From positions 165,911 to 229,910 of the forward strand of contig NW_013657643.1 of the NCBI RefSeq assembly GCF_000142905.1: a stretch of DNA of 64,000 nucleotides, read 5' to 3'. Positions 39,388-50,730 of this stretch are shown here, piece by piece; positions within the stretch are counted from its first letter, which is position 1, and every line of letters starts with the position of its first letter. This DNA is from Thecamonas trahens ATCC 50062. Lineage: Eukaryota > Apusozoa > Apusomonadida > Apusomonadidae. The notes beneath the pieces were generated by a model that did not search any database, was not told the origin of the DNA, and saw nothing but the letters and a program-made list of their open reading frames with translations. A program made the translations under genes and the position numbers.

Positions 39388-39997
39388 CACTCTGCCGTGT
39401 TTTCAGTCGAGTCTTGTGTGCTGCCCTGTCCTCCCTCCCGCCCTCCCGCTCTCCCGCTCTCCCGGCAGCTGCACCAGCAGCCACCGCCGGCGGTCCGAGT
39501 GACGAGTTGCCGCCGACCAGCCCGGCTGGTTGGGCGCCAGAAGTCACACGGCGCTGGTGATCGTGACAACATTTAAACTCGTATGAACGTCATATGGATA
39601 GATAGAGTGTGTCGAGAGGTACACGTAGGTGTGGATGACTGGGTCAGATGGTGCGCATTGCAGGAGATATGGCTCCGCAAGTGTGCCATCCGCCGCACAA
39701 CAAATGATCAACAAAAAATGGTCACTCATGTGTGTTACTCCCATGGGACGCCTCCATGACAGCCTGCCACTTGGCTCAGCAGCCATCCAGAGCCAAACCG
39801 ACCATCCGATGCCACCACAAGCCATCGATATCCATCCATGGCTAGGATCGAAGTAGCAGTAGCTCTGCACTGCCCCAATCACCTCCCCCCCTCCCCACCA
39901 CTTGTCGCACTGCCCTGCCACTGCCACGACGGAGCAGCAGTGGCGCTTCACCTTCTGCACCTCTCTCTCACCCTCCCCCCTCTCTCACACACATACC
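39388..39997. other. Divergent intergenic region with AT-richer block
   Basis: 610 bases. The middle (about 39560-39840) is visibly lower in GC than the surroundings and has several ATGG/CATGG words. It contains no supported ORF. It could be a regulatory region or an unannotated RNA; no tRNA boxes or snRNA were found. Confidence 0.55.
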
Positions 39998-41146
39998 ATG
40001 GCCCTCATTACCACTATCGCCACGGCCGTAGCGGGTTGGGGTTGGCTGGCACCGGCTGCAGTGGTGGTCCTGGCTGTGGCGGTGGCGGTGGTCCGGGCTG
40101 TTCTGGCGCCCACCGTCGACGCCGCTACCGTCCCGCCCGACGCACTGGCGGGCAAGACAGTGGTCATCACCGGCGGCGGCAGGGGAATCGGCCGTGCGGC
40201 TGTACTGGACTTTGCCCGTCTCGGCGCTGAGCGCATTGTTCTTGCTGTCCGCTCGCCTGCTGCGCCCTACGTCACCGCCACTCTCGATGCCGCCGCCGCC
40301 GCCGCCGTCGCCGCCGGCCATCATCCACCGCACATGGCTGCGCTCCGCCTCGATCTGGCGAGCCTCGACTCGGTCCGGGCCTTTCCGGCTGCGCTGGCTG
40401 CCGAGATGCGGACTCGCGAGCCGGCAATCCATGTCCTCGTCAACAACGCCGGCGCTATGGGCCTCGGCCCAGACCTTGTCATGCCCCACGATCCGGCTGC
40501 CTGCGGCGAGCCGGGCTGCACCCTCACCGGCGTCGACCTCACGCTAGCCACTAATCACATGGGCCACTTTGCGTTGACGCATGCCCTGCTGCCGGCTCTC
40601 GAGCGCGCCGCTGCCGCCTCGCCGCCGTCGGATCCGGCACGCATCGTTAACGTTACCTCGGTCACCCACAACATGGTCTCCGCTTGGCCGGCAGACTACA
40701 TCGCCGGGCACAACGTCGCCGCCACCAACTCGATGTTCCGCTATGCTGCCTCCAAGCTGGCCAACGTCGTCTACACCCACGCTCTTGCCACCCGGCTAGA
40801 CTCGTCCTGCATCACCGTCAACGCCTGTCATCCCGGCAACGTTATCACCGACGTCACCGCCAACTACTTTGGCCCCTTCATCCGGGTCGTCACCCCGATT
40901 GCCACCTCCCTTGCCTGGATTCTCTACGCGCTCGGGCTTAACTGGTCTATCCGCCCACTTGCCAAGGGTTCCGAGGCCCTCGTCTACCTCGTCGCCGCCC
41001 CGCACCTCCGTTTCGTCTCGGGCGCGTACTTTAACATCTCGCGCCTCACTGAGGCTTCGCGCCTCAGCTACGACGCAGCGGCCGCCGAAGATCTCTGGCG
41101 CGTCTCAGAGCACATCACGTGCGCAAAGTACCCAGTCCACATGTAG
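39998..41146 (+). CDS. Membrane-anchored short-chain dehydrogenase (retinol dehydrogenase-like)
   Basis: 382 residues. Residues 1-38 are a hydrophobic anchor (WGWLAPAAVVVLAVAVAVV). The Rossmann signature TGGGRGIG is at 57-64, NNAG at about 149, a catalytic Tyr in YAASK at about 249-253, and a PG motif (HPGNVITDV) after it, all in classical SDR spacing. Active-site serine lies in NVTSVTH. The overall layout, with TNHMGHFALTHALL before the catalytic region, is that of RDH11-14/WWOX-type NADP-dependent enzymes, which reduce retinal, lipid aldehydes or sterols in the ER or mitochondria. Substrate not determinable. It ends 15 bases from the convergent NT-C2 coiled-coil gene. Confidence 0.9.
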   Translation: MALITTIATAVAGWGWLAPAAVVVLAVAVAVVRAVLAPTVDAATVPPDALAGKTVVITGGGRGIGRAAVLDFARLGAERIVLAVRSPAAPYVTATLDAAAAAAVAAGHHPPHMAALRLDLASLDSVRAFPAALAAEMRTREPAIHVLVNNAGAMGLGPDLVMPHDPAACGEPGCTLTGVDLTLATNHMGHFALTHALLPALERAAAASPPSDPARIVNVTSVTHNMVSAWPADYIAGHNVAATNSMFRYAASKLANVVYTHALATRLDSSCITVNACHPGNVITDVTANYFGPFIRVVTPIATSLAWILYALGLNWSIRPLAKGSEALVYLVAAPHLRFVSGAYFNISRLTEASRLSYDAAAAEDLWRVSEHITCAKYPVHM

Positions 41147-41161
41147 AGCCGCACACTACCG

Positions 41162-43021
41162 CTACCGCGAGAGCGCCGCCACTTCCATCTCGGTTAGCGC
41201 CGCCCGCAGCTCGCGGACCGAGGCCTCGAGCTTGGTCTGCTTGCTTCGCGCCTTGCGCTCTGCCACGCCCGCCCGCTCTGCCGCAAACTCGGCTTCTGCG
41301 CACTGAATCTTGAGTGCAACCCAGTTGGCACGGACCTCGTTGGCCTCGGCCACCGCCGCCGCCTGCTCGTCGACCGACGCCTGCAGCAGCGTCTCGAGTG
41401 CATGCAGTCTCACTTCGGCCTCTGTCTCTCCGTCGACCATCTCGCGTGGCAAATCCACGCTCCCTACAGACGGCGTGTACATGGGGACAACCTTGCGTAG
41501 GGCCTCATTCTCTGCCCGCAGCCGCGCCAGCTCGTCAGTTTCGGGAATAGGCGCCACGGCGAGCGCTGCGGCGGGCGCGGGCGTTGGGACAGGCTCTGCT
41601 GCTCGGCTCTGCAGTGCAGCCTCGAGCTGCGCGATCCGCTCATCGCGGACGCCCACCTCGGCCTCGAGTCGGGCAGTCTCAAGCATCCGCTCGCGGAGTT
41701 TGGCTCGGAGCCTACGGCTGGAGCGATCCTTGCCGCCCGGCCCGCTCGGCCCGCCTTCGCGCTTGCTTTCCAGCACTGCAATGCGGGCGCGTGCCGAGCT
41801 CAGCTCGGTCGTCAGCTTTGCCACCCGCGTGTTGGCACCGTCGAGCGCGCTCCGCATCGGTGCCAGAGCCTCGGCCTCGTGCTCGGCCTCTACAGCCTGA
41901 AGCGCCTTGGCGCTCCGCACCTGACGCTGTACCCGCATCAGCTGCGCCCGCAGCTGGGTAAGGGCAGCGTTCTTTTCGGTGAGCTCGGCCGTCAGCGCCT
42001 CGACCTCGCTCTCTAGCTCTCGTCGTGCCGTCCACGACTCGCCGAGCTGGACCTTGAGCACCGACTCGAGGACCGAGGCTTGTGACCGCGACGGCGTGGC
42101 CAGCTCTGCGGCCAGGCCAACTGCCAGTCCTGAGTTGCCCGTCTCGGGCGCCATGGACGCCAGCTCGACCTCGTCCAGCGCGTTGCGCGCGAGCGTCGGA
42201 TATTTGGCGCGCCGGTCAGCCTGTACGTCAATCAGCGACACCGTCGACGGCACTGGTGGCGGGGAGGGAGCCAGACCCGAGCTTGAAGAGCTCTCGTACG
42301 ACTCCTCATACGATGATGACGACGACGACGACGCCGATGAAGACCCACAGCTGCCCGCATCGGCACTGCTCGTCTCGTCAGCGTCGGCCTGAGCAGCAAG
42401 TGCGGCATCAACAGCCGGCGTCGGCATTGGCGTTGGCAGCGACGCCTGCGCCGCCACCACCTCCCTGTCCTCGACGTTGGTATCGGCCGACTCGGGCGGC
42501 GACGAGGCGCGTGCGGCGGCGACGGTAAACTCGAGAACGGCCGACGCGATGTTGGCGGACTTGGGCTTGAGAGTCAGCGAGCGGCGGACGGGCTGCGGAG
42601 AGGTATGAGGCTCAGTGAGGACCACCGAGGCGTATTCTGCCAGATCGAGTTCTGCGGTGGCAAGGACGACAGGCTTGGATGGAGCAGGCGGGTGAGCCGA
42701 CTGGCGGCCCTTGCCCTTGCGGCGCGGGGTCGGCATCTCCACCAGCTCCATGCGGTAGACCTTGGCATCAAAGGCCGATCCGTCCGGCTTTGCGTAGAGC
42801 GAGGCGGCCATGGCAAGGGCGGCGTGCCACTCGACGGCACAGTCGATGAAGCAGTACTCTGCCGGAGGCGAGGCGGCGACTCGGCGCCCACGACTCCAGC
42901 GGACAGCCATGGGCGGCGCCAGCCATGAGTCGTCCACCAGCTCCACCTCGGCCTTCTCCACCACCACATGCAGAACCACCGTGGTCTTGGCCTTGCCCAG
43001 TCGCTTGGCGTACTTGAGCAT
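41162..43021 (-). CDS. NT-C2 (EEIG1/EHBP1-type) coiled-coil protein
   Basis: 619 residues. Residues ~10-165 resemble the N-terminal C2 domain of EEIG1/EHBP1 and plant PMI1-type proteins: TVVLHVVVEKAEVELVDDSW, a PMAVRWSRGRRV strand, CAVEWHAALAMAASLYAK (W-N-type core) and LATAELDLAEYASVVL, the hallmark DLAEY turn. A Ser/acidic-rich linker (about 200-290) precedes a long coiled coil (330-619) with LESEVEALTAELTEKNAAL and similar heptads. NT-C2 proteins connect membranes to actin or motors; a link to vesicle or organelle trafficking is inferred. Start ATG 43021 lies just downstream of a long TGATCACAC repeat promoter. The C-terminal residues are LTEMEVAALSR. Confidence 0.75.
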   Translation of the reverse strand: MLKYAKRLGKAKTTVVLHVVVEKAEVELVDDSWLAPPMAVRWSRGRRVAASPPAEYCFIDCAVEWHAALAMAASLYAKPDGSAFDAKVYRMELVEMPTPRRKGKGRQSAHPPAPSKPVVLATAELDLAEYASVVLTEPHTSPQPVRRSLTLKPKSANIASAVLEFTVAAARASSPPESADTNVEDREVVAAQASLPTPMPTPAVDAALAAQADADETSSADAGSCGSSSASSSSSSSYEESYESSSSSGLAPSPPPVPSTVSLIDVQADRRAKYPTLARNALDEVELASMAPETGNSGLAVGLAAELATPSRSQASVLESVLKVQLGESWTARRELESEVEALTAELTEKNAALTQLRAQLMRVQRQVRSAKALQAVEAEHEAEALAPMRSALDGANTRVAKLTTELSSARARIAVLESKREGGPSGPGGKDRSSRRLRAKLRERMLETARLEAEVGVRDERIAQLEAALQSRAAEPVPTPAPAAALAVAPIPETDELARLRAENEALRKVVPMYTPSVGSVDLPREMVDGETEAEVRLHALETLLQASVDEQAAAVAEANEVRANWVALKIQCAEAEFAAERAGVAERKARSKQTKLEASVRELRAALTEMEVAALSR

Positions 43022-43793
43022 CGATCCCTCCAAGTCCTTGCACCTCCTGTCCTCTCTTGTCCCTTGCTGCTCGCGACAGGTGTTGACCACGCTGTGCTGC
43101 TCCACACCCAGGCCACTAACACATACCGATCGTACATCAGACACACCAGACACACCGAACAAGCCAGACAAACCGATCACACACACCGATAACACACACT
43201 GATCACACACACTGATCACACACACCGATCACACACACTGATCACACACTGATCACACACTGATCACACTGATCACACACACCGATCACACACTGATCAC
43301 ACACACTGATCACACACTGATCACACACTGATCACACACTGATCACACACTGATCACACACACTGATCACACACTGATCACACACACTGATCACACACTG
43401 ATCACACACACTGATCACACACACCGATCACACACACTGATCACACACTGATCACACACTGATCACACACACCGATCACACACTGATCACACACTGACCA
43501 CACACACCGATCACACACACCGATCACACACTGATCTCACACACCGATCACACACCGATCACACACTGATCACACACTGATCACACACACTGATCACACA
43601 CACCGATCACACACCGATCACACACCGATCACACACCGATCACACACTGATCACACACGATCATACCCACTCCACCGACCACCAAATCCCCCAGGCACAT
43701 TCGCCTCAGCCGCACCCGCTGCCCACACCGTGACGGACCACAGATACACCCACTCCACGCCCCCTCCACCCTCCACCCTCCACCCACCCAGGC
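43022..43793. other. Divergent promoter dominated by tandem repeat
   Basis: 772 bases between the NT-C2 gene and the PP2C gene. Most is a tandem repeat (separate entry), flanked by CCACC/CACCC-rich sequence before the PP2C ATG. Confidence 0.8.
43180..43665 (+). repeat. Long (TGATCACACAC)n minisatellite
   Basis: About 45 tandem copies of 9-13 base units of the form TGATCACACAC or CGATCACACAC. Each TGATCA is a six-base palindrome. It occupies the divergent promoter between the NT-C2 coiled-coil and PP2C genes. It is not a telomere repeat and has no unique spacers, so it is not a CRISPR. Confidence 0.9.
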
Positions 43794-44810
43794 ATGGGGA
43801 AGACCAAGTCCGAGAGGCCATCCGCGCGGCGGTCGCCGTTCCACCTGGCGACAGGCGCCATGACCTGGTCCAAGACCATGCAGCCGCACTCGGCGGGGGA
43901 CGACCACTACTTTGTCTCCCGATCGGCTCGAGCCTACGGCGTCTTTGACGGCGTCTCGGGCTCAAACGGCAAGTACGGCACCGGGGCTGCCGAAGAGGCT
44001 GCAAACTTCATGTGCTTCAACGCATATGCCGCTGCGCACAAGGCCGCCGCAAGACGCCGTCCCGTTGATCCGGCCGCCATCATCATCAAGGCTCACAAGA
44101 GACTCGCACGCCTCGCCTCCGTTCGCGGCTCCACCACAGCCCTCGTCGCCGCTCTCCACTGGCGATCGACAAAGTCAGCGCTGCTCACCGTCGCAAACCT
44201 TGGCGATTGTGGCGTCCTCATCGTTCGCCCCTACGTCCACCCGCCACCTGCTCCCGCCTCGGGCATTGACCACGGCTCAACTGCCGCATCGAGCTCGGCC
44301 TCCGTCTCGGCCTCGGCCTTGTCCAGCGACCCCTACTCACCGGCGCCATCGTCATCTTCGTCGTCCTCTTCTTCGTCTTCTTCATCTTCGGCGTCCTCGT
44401 CCTCGTCCTCGTCACTGTCGTCCGCCGCATGCCGCGCTGAGCAGCTGCGCGCCCTGGCAGCCCATCGCTGGCCGCACCCCATGCGGCTGCCCAGAGTCAA
44501 GCTCGTCGGCTTCACCGAGCCTATGCGCCACGACTCGGGCATGGCCCATCCCCACACACTCTCCGCCACCACCCGCCACATCGACCGCAAGATCGACCGC
44601 ACCGCCTTTGTCGTCCAGCCCGGCGACATCGTTGTCTTTGGCACAGATGGCCTCTTTGACAACGTCGACAACAATACCATCGTCAGTGCCCTCACCCGCC
44701 ATGCCACCGCCTCTCCACACTTTCTCGCCAAGCTCCTCGCCCGCCTCGCCCTCCACGGGCCCAAGCCCGACGACATCACCGTCCTCGTCGGCCGCGTCTA
44801 CGAGCTGTAA
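43794..44810 (+). CDS. PP2C-type protein phosphatase, PPTC7-like
   Basis: 338 residues. Metal-ligand and core motifs of PPM/PP2C phosphatases are in order: GDDHYFVSRSARAYGVFDGV (residues ~35-53), GSTTALVAAL, LTVANLGDCGVLIV, PGDIVVFGTDGLFDNV and KPDDITVLVGRV. The short form without extra domains and the GVFDGVSG motif are closest to PPTC7/Azr1, a mitochondrial PP2C. A basic N terminus (MGKTKSERPSARRSPF) could target it, but is not a clear presequence. An inserted poly-Ser segment (about residues 160-222) separates two halves of the catalytic domain. All aspartates needed for two-metal catalysis appear present, so it should be active on phosphoserine/threonine. Confidence 0.88.
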   Translation: MGKTKSERPSARRSPFHLATGAMTWSKTMQPHSAGDDHYFVSRSARAYGVFDGVSGSNGKYGTGAAEEAANFMCFNAYAAAHKAAARRRPVDPAAIIIKAHKRLARLASVRGSTTALVAALHWRSTKSALLTVANLGDCGVLIVRPYVHPPPAPASGIDHGSTAASSSASVSASALSSDPYSPAPSSSSSSSSSSSSSSASSSSSSSLSSAACRAEQLRALAAHRWPHPMRLPRVKLVGFTEPMRHDSGMAHPHTLSATTRHIDRKIDRTAFVVQPGDIVVFGTDGLFDNVDNNTIVSALTRHATASPHFLAKLLARLALHGPKPDDITVLVGRVYEL

Positions 44811-45027
44811 CCTTGCGTCATCCCGAGCAATCCGCCTTCCGCCTTCCGCCTCCCTCCACGCACCCAAAGCACCGCGCACGTGTGAACGCCAAATCATCGC
44901 ATACCGTGCCAGCCAAAGCCGCCACTGTGTGTGGGCATGTGGGAGTCCGTGGGTGGGCTTGCGGGGGCTCACGTCTGCTCCAGTCCAGTGCAGATACGTA
45001 CTATCCACCCACAGCCCTCCCCCCCCT

Positions 45028-45041
45028 CCCCCCCCCCCCCC
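45028..45041 (+). repeat. Poly-C tract (14 C) just upstream of FG-GAP gene
   Basis: Homopolymer 39 bases before the putative first ATG (45080), preceded by another C8 run. Confidence 0.9.
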
Positions 45042-45079
45042 ACTCGCACACCGGCCACACCCCTCCGTCACGCCTGCCC

Positions 45080-48000
45080 ATGCGCCCTGTCTCCGTTGCG
45101 CCCTCCCTTCTCGTGCTCTTCGGCATCTGGCTCTGGCTCTGCTTCCGCTTGGTCTCCACCACAAGCCCCTGTGCAAAAGTGGCCTACGCCCCGTTGCAGA
45201 CCTCGGTGGCTGGCTCGGGCATGGCCGCCTTGTTCGACCTCCCGCGTTTGCTGCCCTTTGCTCGCGTCTTTTTCGCTCTCCTCGCCGCGGACCACCATTT
45301 ACGCTTACCCAAACGCATCGACCTCCGCTTTGGAGCTGGCGTCGGGCCTGCCGGCTGTCATCGATCTTACTGCAGGAGATATCGACAATGACGGCGTCGT
45401 CGATCTGGTCTATGCCCACGCTCCGGCCTCCGTCTCGTGGCTCCGCGGTCTTGCCACCGCAGGCTCCTTTGCGAGCTCACCGACTCTGGTAACTTCGAGT
45501 GCAACAGGCGTCAAGCTAATTGGAGTCGGCGACGTCACTGGCGACGGCACGTCGGACATCATATACGTCTCGTCAATGTCCGGCCCGTTTGTGGCCGCTG
45601 GCCTCGGCGCTGCCGCCTTTGACAGCGCCTATGCTCTTCAGTTTTCATCGCGCTCCTTCGTTCAACTGCAAATTGCCGACGTTCGCGGCAACTCGAGCCT
45701 CGACATCATTACTACCGATGCGTCTGGATCCATTACTGTCTTTGCTCTCGACTTGCGCTCGTTTTCCGGCGGCGTCAAGCCGTTCATCGCTCTCGATACC
45801 AACCTTGTGAGCAGCGCAGTCGTGGCCACAGCATTTGCCGACATGACAAACTCTGGCGAACTCGATGTTGTCGCCGCCTTTGATTCCGCCCCGGGCATTG
45901 TCTTGTGCCGCAACGTGTTTCTCAAGACATGCACCGTCCTCGCGGCCACAGGTATCGACAACTACGCCTTTGAGCCGCGACACATCGCCTTGGGCGACGT
46001 CAACGGCGATAGCCATGTTGACATTGTCGCCATCTCTGGCAGCCCGCCACAAGCTATGTGGCACCCCAACGGCGGCTCTGGCGCCATCAAGAACGCACTG
46101 CCACTCACGCCGCAGTCTCCCTCTCTGTCAAGCATTGTCATCGCTGCGCCGGCCGTCATCTACGCGCTCGATGGCTCCACTGTTCGCCTTTTCTCTTTCG
46201 ACGCCACCAACTACAACCCGTTTGTCACTCCGCCACACACCGCAGCTCTGCCTAGCGCCGCACCGGTGCGGTCGCTCAAGCTGGGGCGGACGACCGGGTC
46301 CGGCGACCGCTTCATCTCGGCGGTGTCGTCGGCCGGATGGGCCTCCATCATTCGCTCGCCGGACGGAGCCTTGCAAACCCAGAGTGTGTCCAAGGAAAAC
46401 TTGATGATCGCTTCCCGTGTCGTTACATCCGGGTCTCAGGGCACCGAATTCCTACTCTGCGCCACAGGCTCGCTTGTGGCAAGCGGGTTTCTGGTCCCCA
46501 ATTTGGGAGTTAGTCCCAACTCGCTCGTCAGAATCTCGCCGAGCATCAGAGCGTCGGCTGTTGCCGTCTTTGATCTCACTGGTGACACCTTGGACGACTT
46601 TGTGGCCATCGACGAGCTCTCCGGCGATCTTGTGCTCTACATCCACGTCAGTACCTACCTCTATGACCGCCATGTACTGGTCGCAAACACACTCTCACCG
46701 GCAGCGTTCCAACTCGGTGCAATTGGCTCTGCAAGTGACGCTGGCCTGGCGGTAGTCGTCACGGCGCCTTCCCCCACCTGGCTCTCCTCACCGCCGACAG
46801 GGCCCGACTGCAGCTGTTTGCAGATCCGGCTCTCGTTGGGCCGACTCTACCGCTCGCCTCACGGTACATGGTCGCTGTTGTTGATGTCAACTCCGACGGA
46901 CTCGGCGATGTTGTCGTTATGCCGGCCGACGTCGCAGGTCCGATTTTGTTCTACGATGGCGGCGCCGGCGGAGTCCCGCTGGCGACCATTCCCGACCTTG
47001 CTGCCTCGGGCCTTGCCGTTTCTGACGTTGATGGCGATGGCGCTGTCGATGTCGTGGTGGCTGTCGCTGCCGCCAGCAAGCTGGTCTGGTTCCCAGGCCT
47101 CGCTGGAAGCGGCCCGCTGCCTGTGTTTGGCCTGCAGCGCAACATCTCGTTGGCAATCGCTCTTGCGCCTGCCACCAAGCTCATTGTCGACGACTTGACT
47201 GCTGACGGTTTTCTCGACATCGTGGTCTCGACCCCGACAGGGCTGTCTCTGTTTGAGGCCACGCCTGCGATCACGGCCGCGCCTGTTGTCAGTCGCACAT
47301 CGTCGAAGCTATTGGCAAGCGTGGCTGAACTCGGCTTTGCGCTGCAGGGTTCACAGTGCTGGTCGTCAAGCGTGTTGCTGGAGCCGGGTGCCGTCATTCG
47401 CGGCTGTCCGCCGAGCCCGATTGTCGTACCTTCCGGCTCGGTGTGGGCGATCGAGGGCACGCCTACCGCGCCAGCGGTCATCAACTGCACTGGTAGTGTC
47501 ACAGCGCTTTTTGATGTACAGGGCCACTTGATCCTCCGCAATGTGCGTATTACCGGCGGGCTCGCCAGTTCCTCGATACCGTCGCTCCTCGGCGTGTCGG
47601 GATCAGGCGTGCTCGAGCTTGACAATGTTCGCATCGATGGCTTTTCATCGGTCTCTGCCACGTTTCCGTTCGACCTCGGGACCGGCTCGGCCATCTCTGT
47701 GGGTGACGCTGGGCGCCTGGAAGCGACCAATTGTTCGTTCGTCAACAACGTGGCCTTACGCTCGGGCGGCGCAGTCGCTGTTGCCGGTGCCTCGGCAACA
47801 GCGATTTTTGCTGACTGCATCCTGGAGGGCAACACTGCGCTCGGACTTGGCAAACAGTTTGGTGGTGGTGCTGTGGCTGTCATCGGCAACGCCGCAAGCG
47901 TGCAGCTGACATCATGCGAGCTTGCCAACAACCACGCTCCCAATGGTGTTGGCGGGGCGCTGTTCATGGCGTCATCGGCGTTGTCGGCGTTTATCACACT

Positions 48001-50697
48001 CACTTCTACCGAGGTCCGCGATGCGACTGCCGGTCTTGCGGGCGGATGCATCGGCGTTGCGGTCGAGGTCGGCGCAACATCGTTTGCGCAAGCGAGTGTA
48101 GCTGATGGATCATGGGTTCACTCGTGCTGGGCGCCCGTCGGCGGCTGCTTTGCGGTCTCAGACTTTGAAGGTATGCCAAGCGAGCCTGTCGGAGCCATCT
48201 CCGACTTTCCGACGCCTGTTCCGCGCGCAGTTGATTTCTACGGAGTCAGCATGTACATCAGCGGCTACTACGACGATGTGGCACGGATCGGCAACTGCAC
48301 GGCAGACTACGGCGGCGCGGCGTACGTGTGTAACGCGCAACTGTTTACCCAGCTATCGCCGGCCTACACCCAGCCGCCGACCCTGGTCGCCGAGCCGCCG
48401 CTCTCGGCATCGATTGCCGGCTCGGGTGTGTTTATCTGCGGCAGCTCGACTGCATTTCCGGTCGACACCTGGTTCTCCAACCAGACACCGGACCGCATCT
48501 CGCCTGCCGTGGTTATTCCCCGGGACTCGTACGGCGGCACGTTTGCCTCGCGGGCGGCCTCGCTGCAGATCTCCGGCAACCTGCCTGGGACGGCAGCGTC
48601 GGGCGTGGTTCTCGGCGCGACAGCTCCGATCATCACCATCCGCGACGCGTACGGGACGATTGTGACTGACGCTTCGCTGCGGATAGAGGTGACGACGTCG
48701 CCAGAGTTGACTGTCCGCGGCGCCGAGAGTGGGCTGGCGCTCTTGCCTGCCAAGCGAGGCGCGCCATTGACGCCACTGGCAATGTTGTTGCCTGATTCAA
48801 CGACATCTGCCGATGGCATGGACGTGACCGTGACCCTTTCACCCGCCGGTATTCCCGAACTTGCGATCGAGTTCACCATCCGGATCACAGGTTGCCCGCG
48901 CGGGAGTGGCGTTGTCTCGCGCGATGCCACAGGCATTGTGTGCGGAGCGTGCGATACACCACAGGCGACCGGGACTGCGCTATTTTCGCTCGAGCCGTGT
49001 GCAGTGCTGCCAGACTGCCCGAGTGGTACATTCCGCAAGACCCTGTCCAACACGACGGGCCTGGTGGCCTGCCGGTGCTTACCGGACTTTTACGTTTCGG
49101 GCAACACGAGCGACGTGTGCTCGGCGTGTCCGAGCGGCGCCGTGTGTTTCGGCGACGAGTCTGCGCCTTTGGCAGCGCCGGGCTTCTTTCCCATCGGTGA
49201 TGGTGCAAGCTTTGCCTCGTGTCTTCGGCCCAAGGCCTGCAGCGGCGCGGGGCAGTGTGCCGACGGCTACGAAGGGTTTATGTGCAACGACTGCGCGGCC
49301 GGACACTACACTGCTGACGATCGATCGTGCCGCAAGTGTCCATCCGACGCAGTAGGAAGCGCACTGCTGGCGGCAGTAGCTGCGGCTGCCGTTGGCGTTG
49401 TAGCTGCTGTTTTCTTCTCGCCCGCATGCCAGAGGCGCCCAAGCGCAGCGAACACGAGCCGAGTGCGTCCGCAAGCGAGGACGAGCAGAATCATGGCAGT
49501 ACCGACGATGCGGCGGCGGCAAGCGACGAGGCGCCGGACGAGGCAGCGATGCGGGCTCGGCAAACGCCGCCGTCGCTGTCGATGATTATTGTGGCGTTCC
49601 AGGTCATCGGGATCCTCGCCGATGCCAATCTTGCATGGGGCTCAGCGTCGACGTCGGTCATGGGCACATTCAACATGTTCAACGTCAATCTCTCGATGAT
49701 TGCCTCCGAGTGCACGGTCGGCTCGTACGCGTTGCAGTACGTCCTCGCAGTCTGCCTCCCGCTGCTTGTCATCGCCGTTGCGATTGCTGCGCTGGCAGTA
49801 GCGAAGATGACCGGATTGGTGGAAGCGTTGCGCGAGGTTTCGTTGCGCGGGGTGGCTGACACGGTCCTGTTTCCTGTTGCGCCGCTGCTTTACATTCCTG
49901 TGGCGCGGGCAACGCTGCTGCTGTTTGCGTGCACGCGGCTGCCAACAGGCGACTACGTGGTGATCGCCAACCCAGGGCTGAAATGCGGCGGCGAGACGTG
50001 GCTTATGGTTGCACCGGTTGGCGCGGCGGCGATCCTGATCTTTGTGCTGGGCATCCCAATCTACTTCCTCCTTACAGTTGCCGGCCAGTCGGCGAACCTG
50101 TTCGAGCGTGCTACATTTGCGCGGTACGGGGCGCTGTACAAGCTCTACCGCAAGCCGTACTTTTGGGGTGAGGTGGCGAGTCTGACCAAGCGGCTCTCGC
50201 TGGTTGTGGCAACGGTCTTTCTGGCCGACGTGCAGCTGGCGCAGATTGCGCTCCTTCTAGGCGTGCTCATCGTCTCTCTCTGCCTGGTCATCCGATTCCA
50301 GCCGTTCTACTTTCCGATTTACAACAGCCTGGAGCTTCGGCTTACAGCGGTCCTCCTGTTCATCCTGGTCATGGGCGTGTTCTCGTACTCGGACCGGCGG
50401 GCTGATGGAAGTGCTGGCTCCGCCGACAGAGTCATCTTTGTCTGCGTCGTGCTCGGGCTTGTCGCGCTCGTTGTGGTTGCCGTCATCGGCTTTGCCACCG
50501 ACATGATGCAGATCCGGGCCGAGCGTAGTGGAGCGTATTCGGCGACGACCGAGCGACTCGCGCACGTTGCCGAGTGGCTAGAGAAGGAGGCAGTAGACCT
50601 GGATCCTGCAGCCGCGGAAGCACTGACGACGGCTGCCGACGCTGCCGAGTCGGCCACGACTGGCGCTGTCACCGACGTCGCCATGCACGACCTCTAG
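45080..50697 (+). CDS. FG-GAP / beta-helix / Cys-rich / multi-TM surface protein (paralogue), reading frame broken three times
   Basis: A paralogue of the gene at 13.6-20.5 kb with the same domain order. FG-GAP calcium loops are DIDNDGVVDLVYAHA, DVTGDGTSDIIYVS, DVNGDSHVDIVAIS, DLTGDTLDDFVAID, DVNSDGLGDVVVMP and DVDGDGAVDVVVAV. A beta-helix region follows (NCSFVNNVALRSGGAVAV, GGGAVAVIGN), then a Cys-rich GCC2/GCC3 region (about 48880-49350). The membrane domain has VAPLLYIPVARATLLLFACT and a short tail. The frame changes near 45250-45300 (one extra base), 46770 (one short) and 49417 (one short). Two in-frame starts are possible: 45080 (MRPVSVAPSLLVLF) and 45221 (MAALFDLPRLLPFARVF). Both give a signal peptide. 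A putative surface receptor, possibly a pseudogene. Confidence 0.78.
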
Positions 50698-50730
50698 CCG
50701 CGTCAAAAAGGCCGCGGGCTGTCCGAGGTT

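Noticed and set aside
43180-43665. CRISPR array or telomere
   Set aside because: No unique spacers, units of 9-13 bases, eukaryotic gene context, and the unit is unlike TTAGGG-type telomere repeats.
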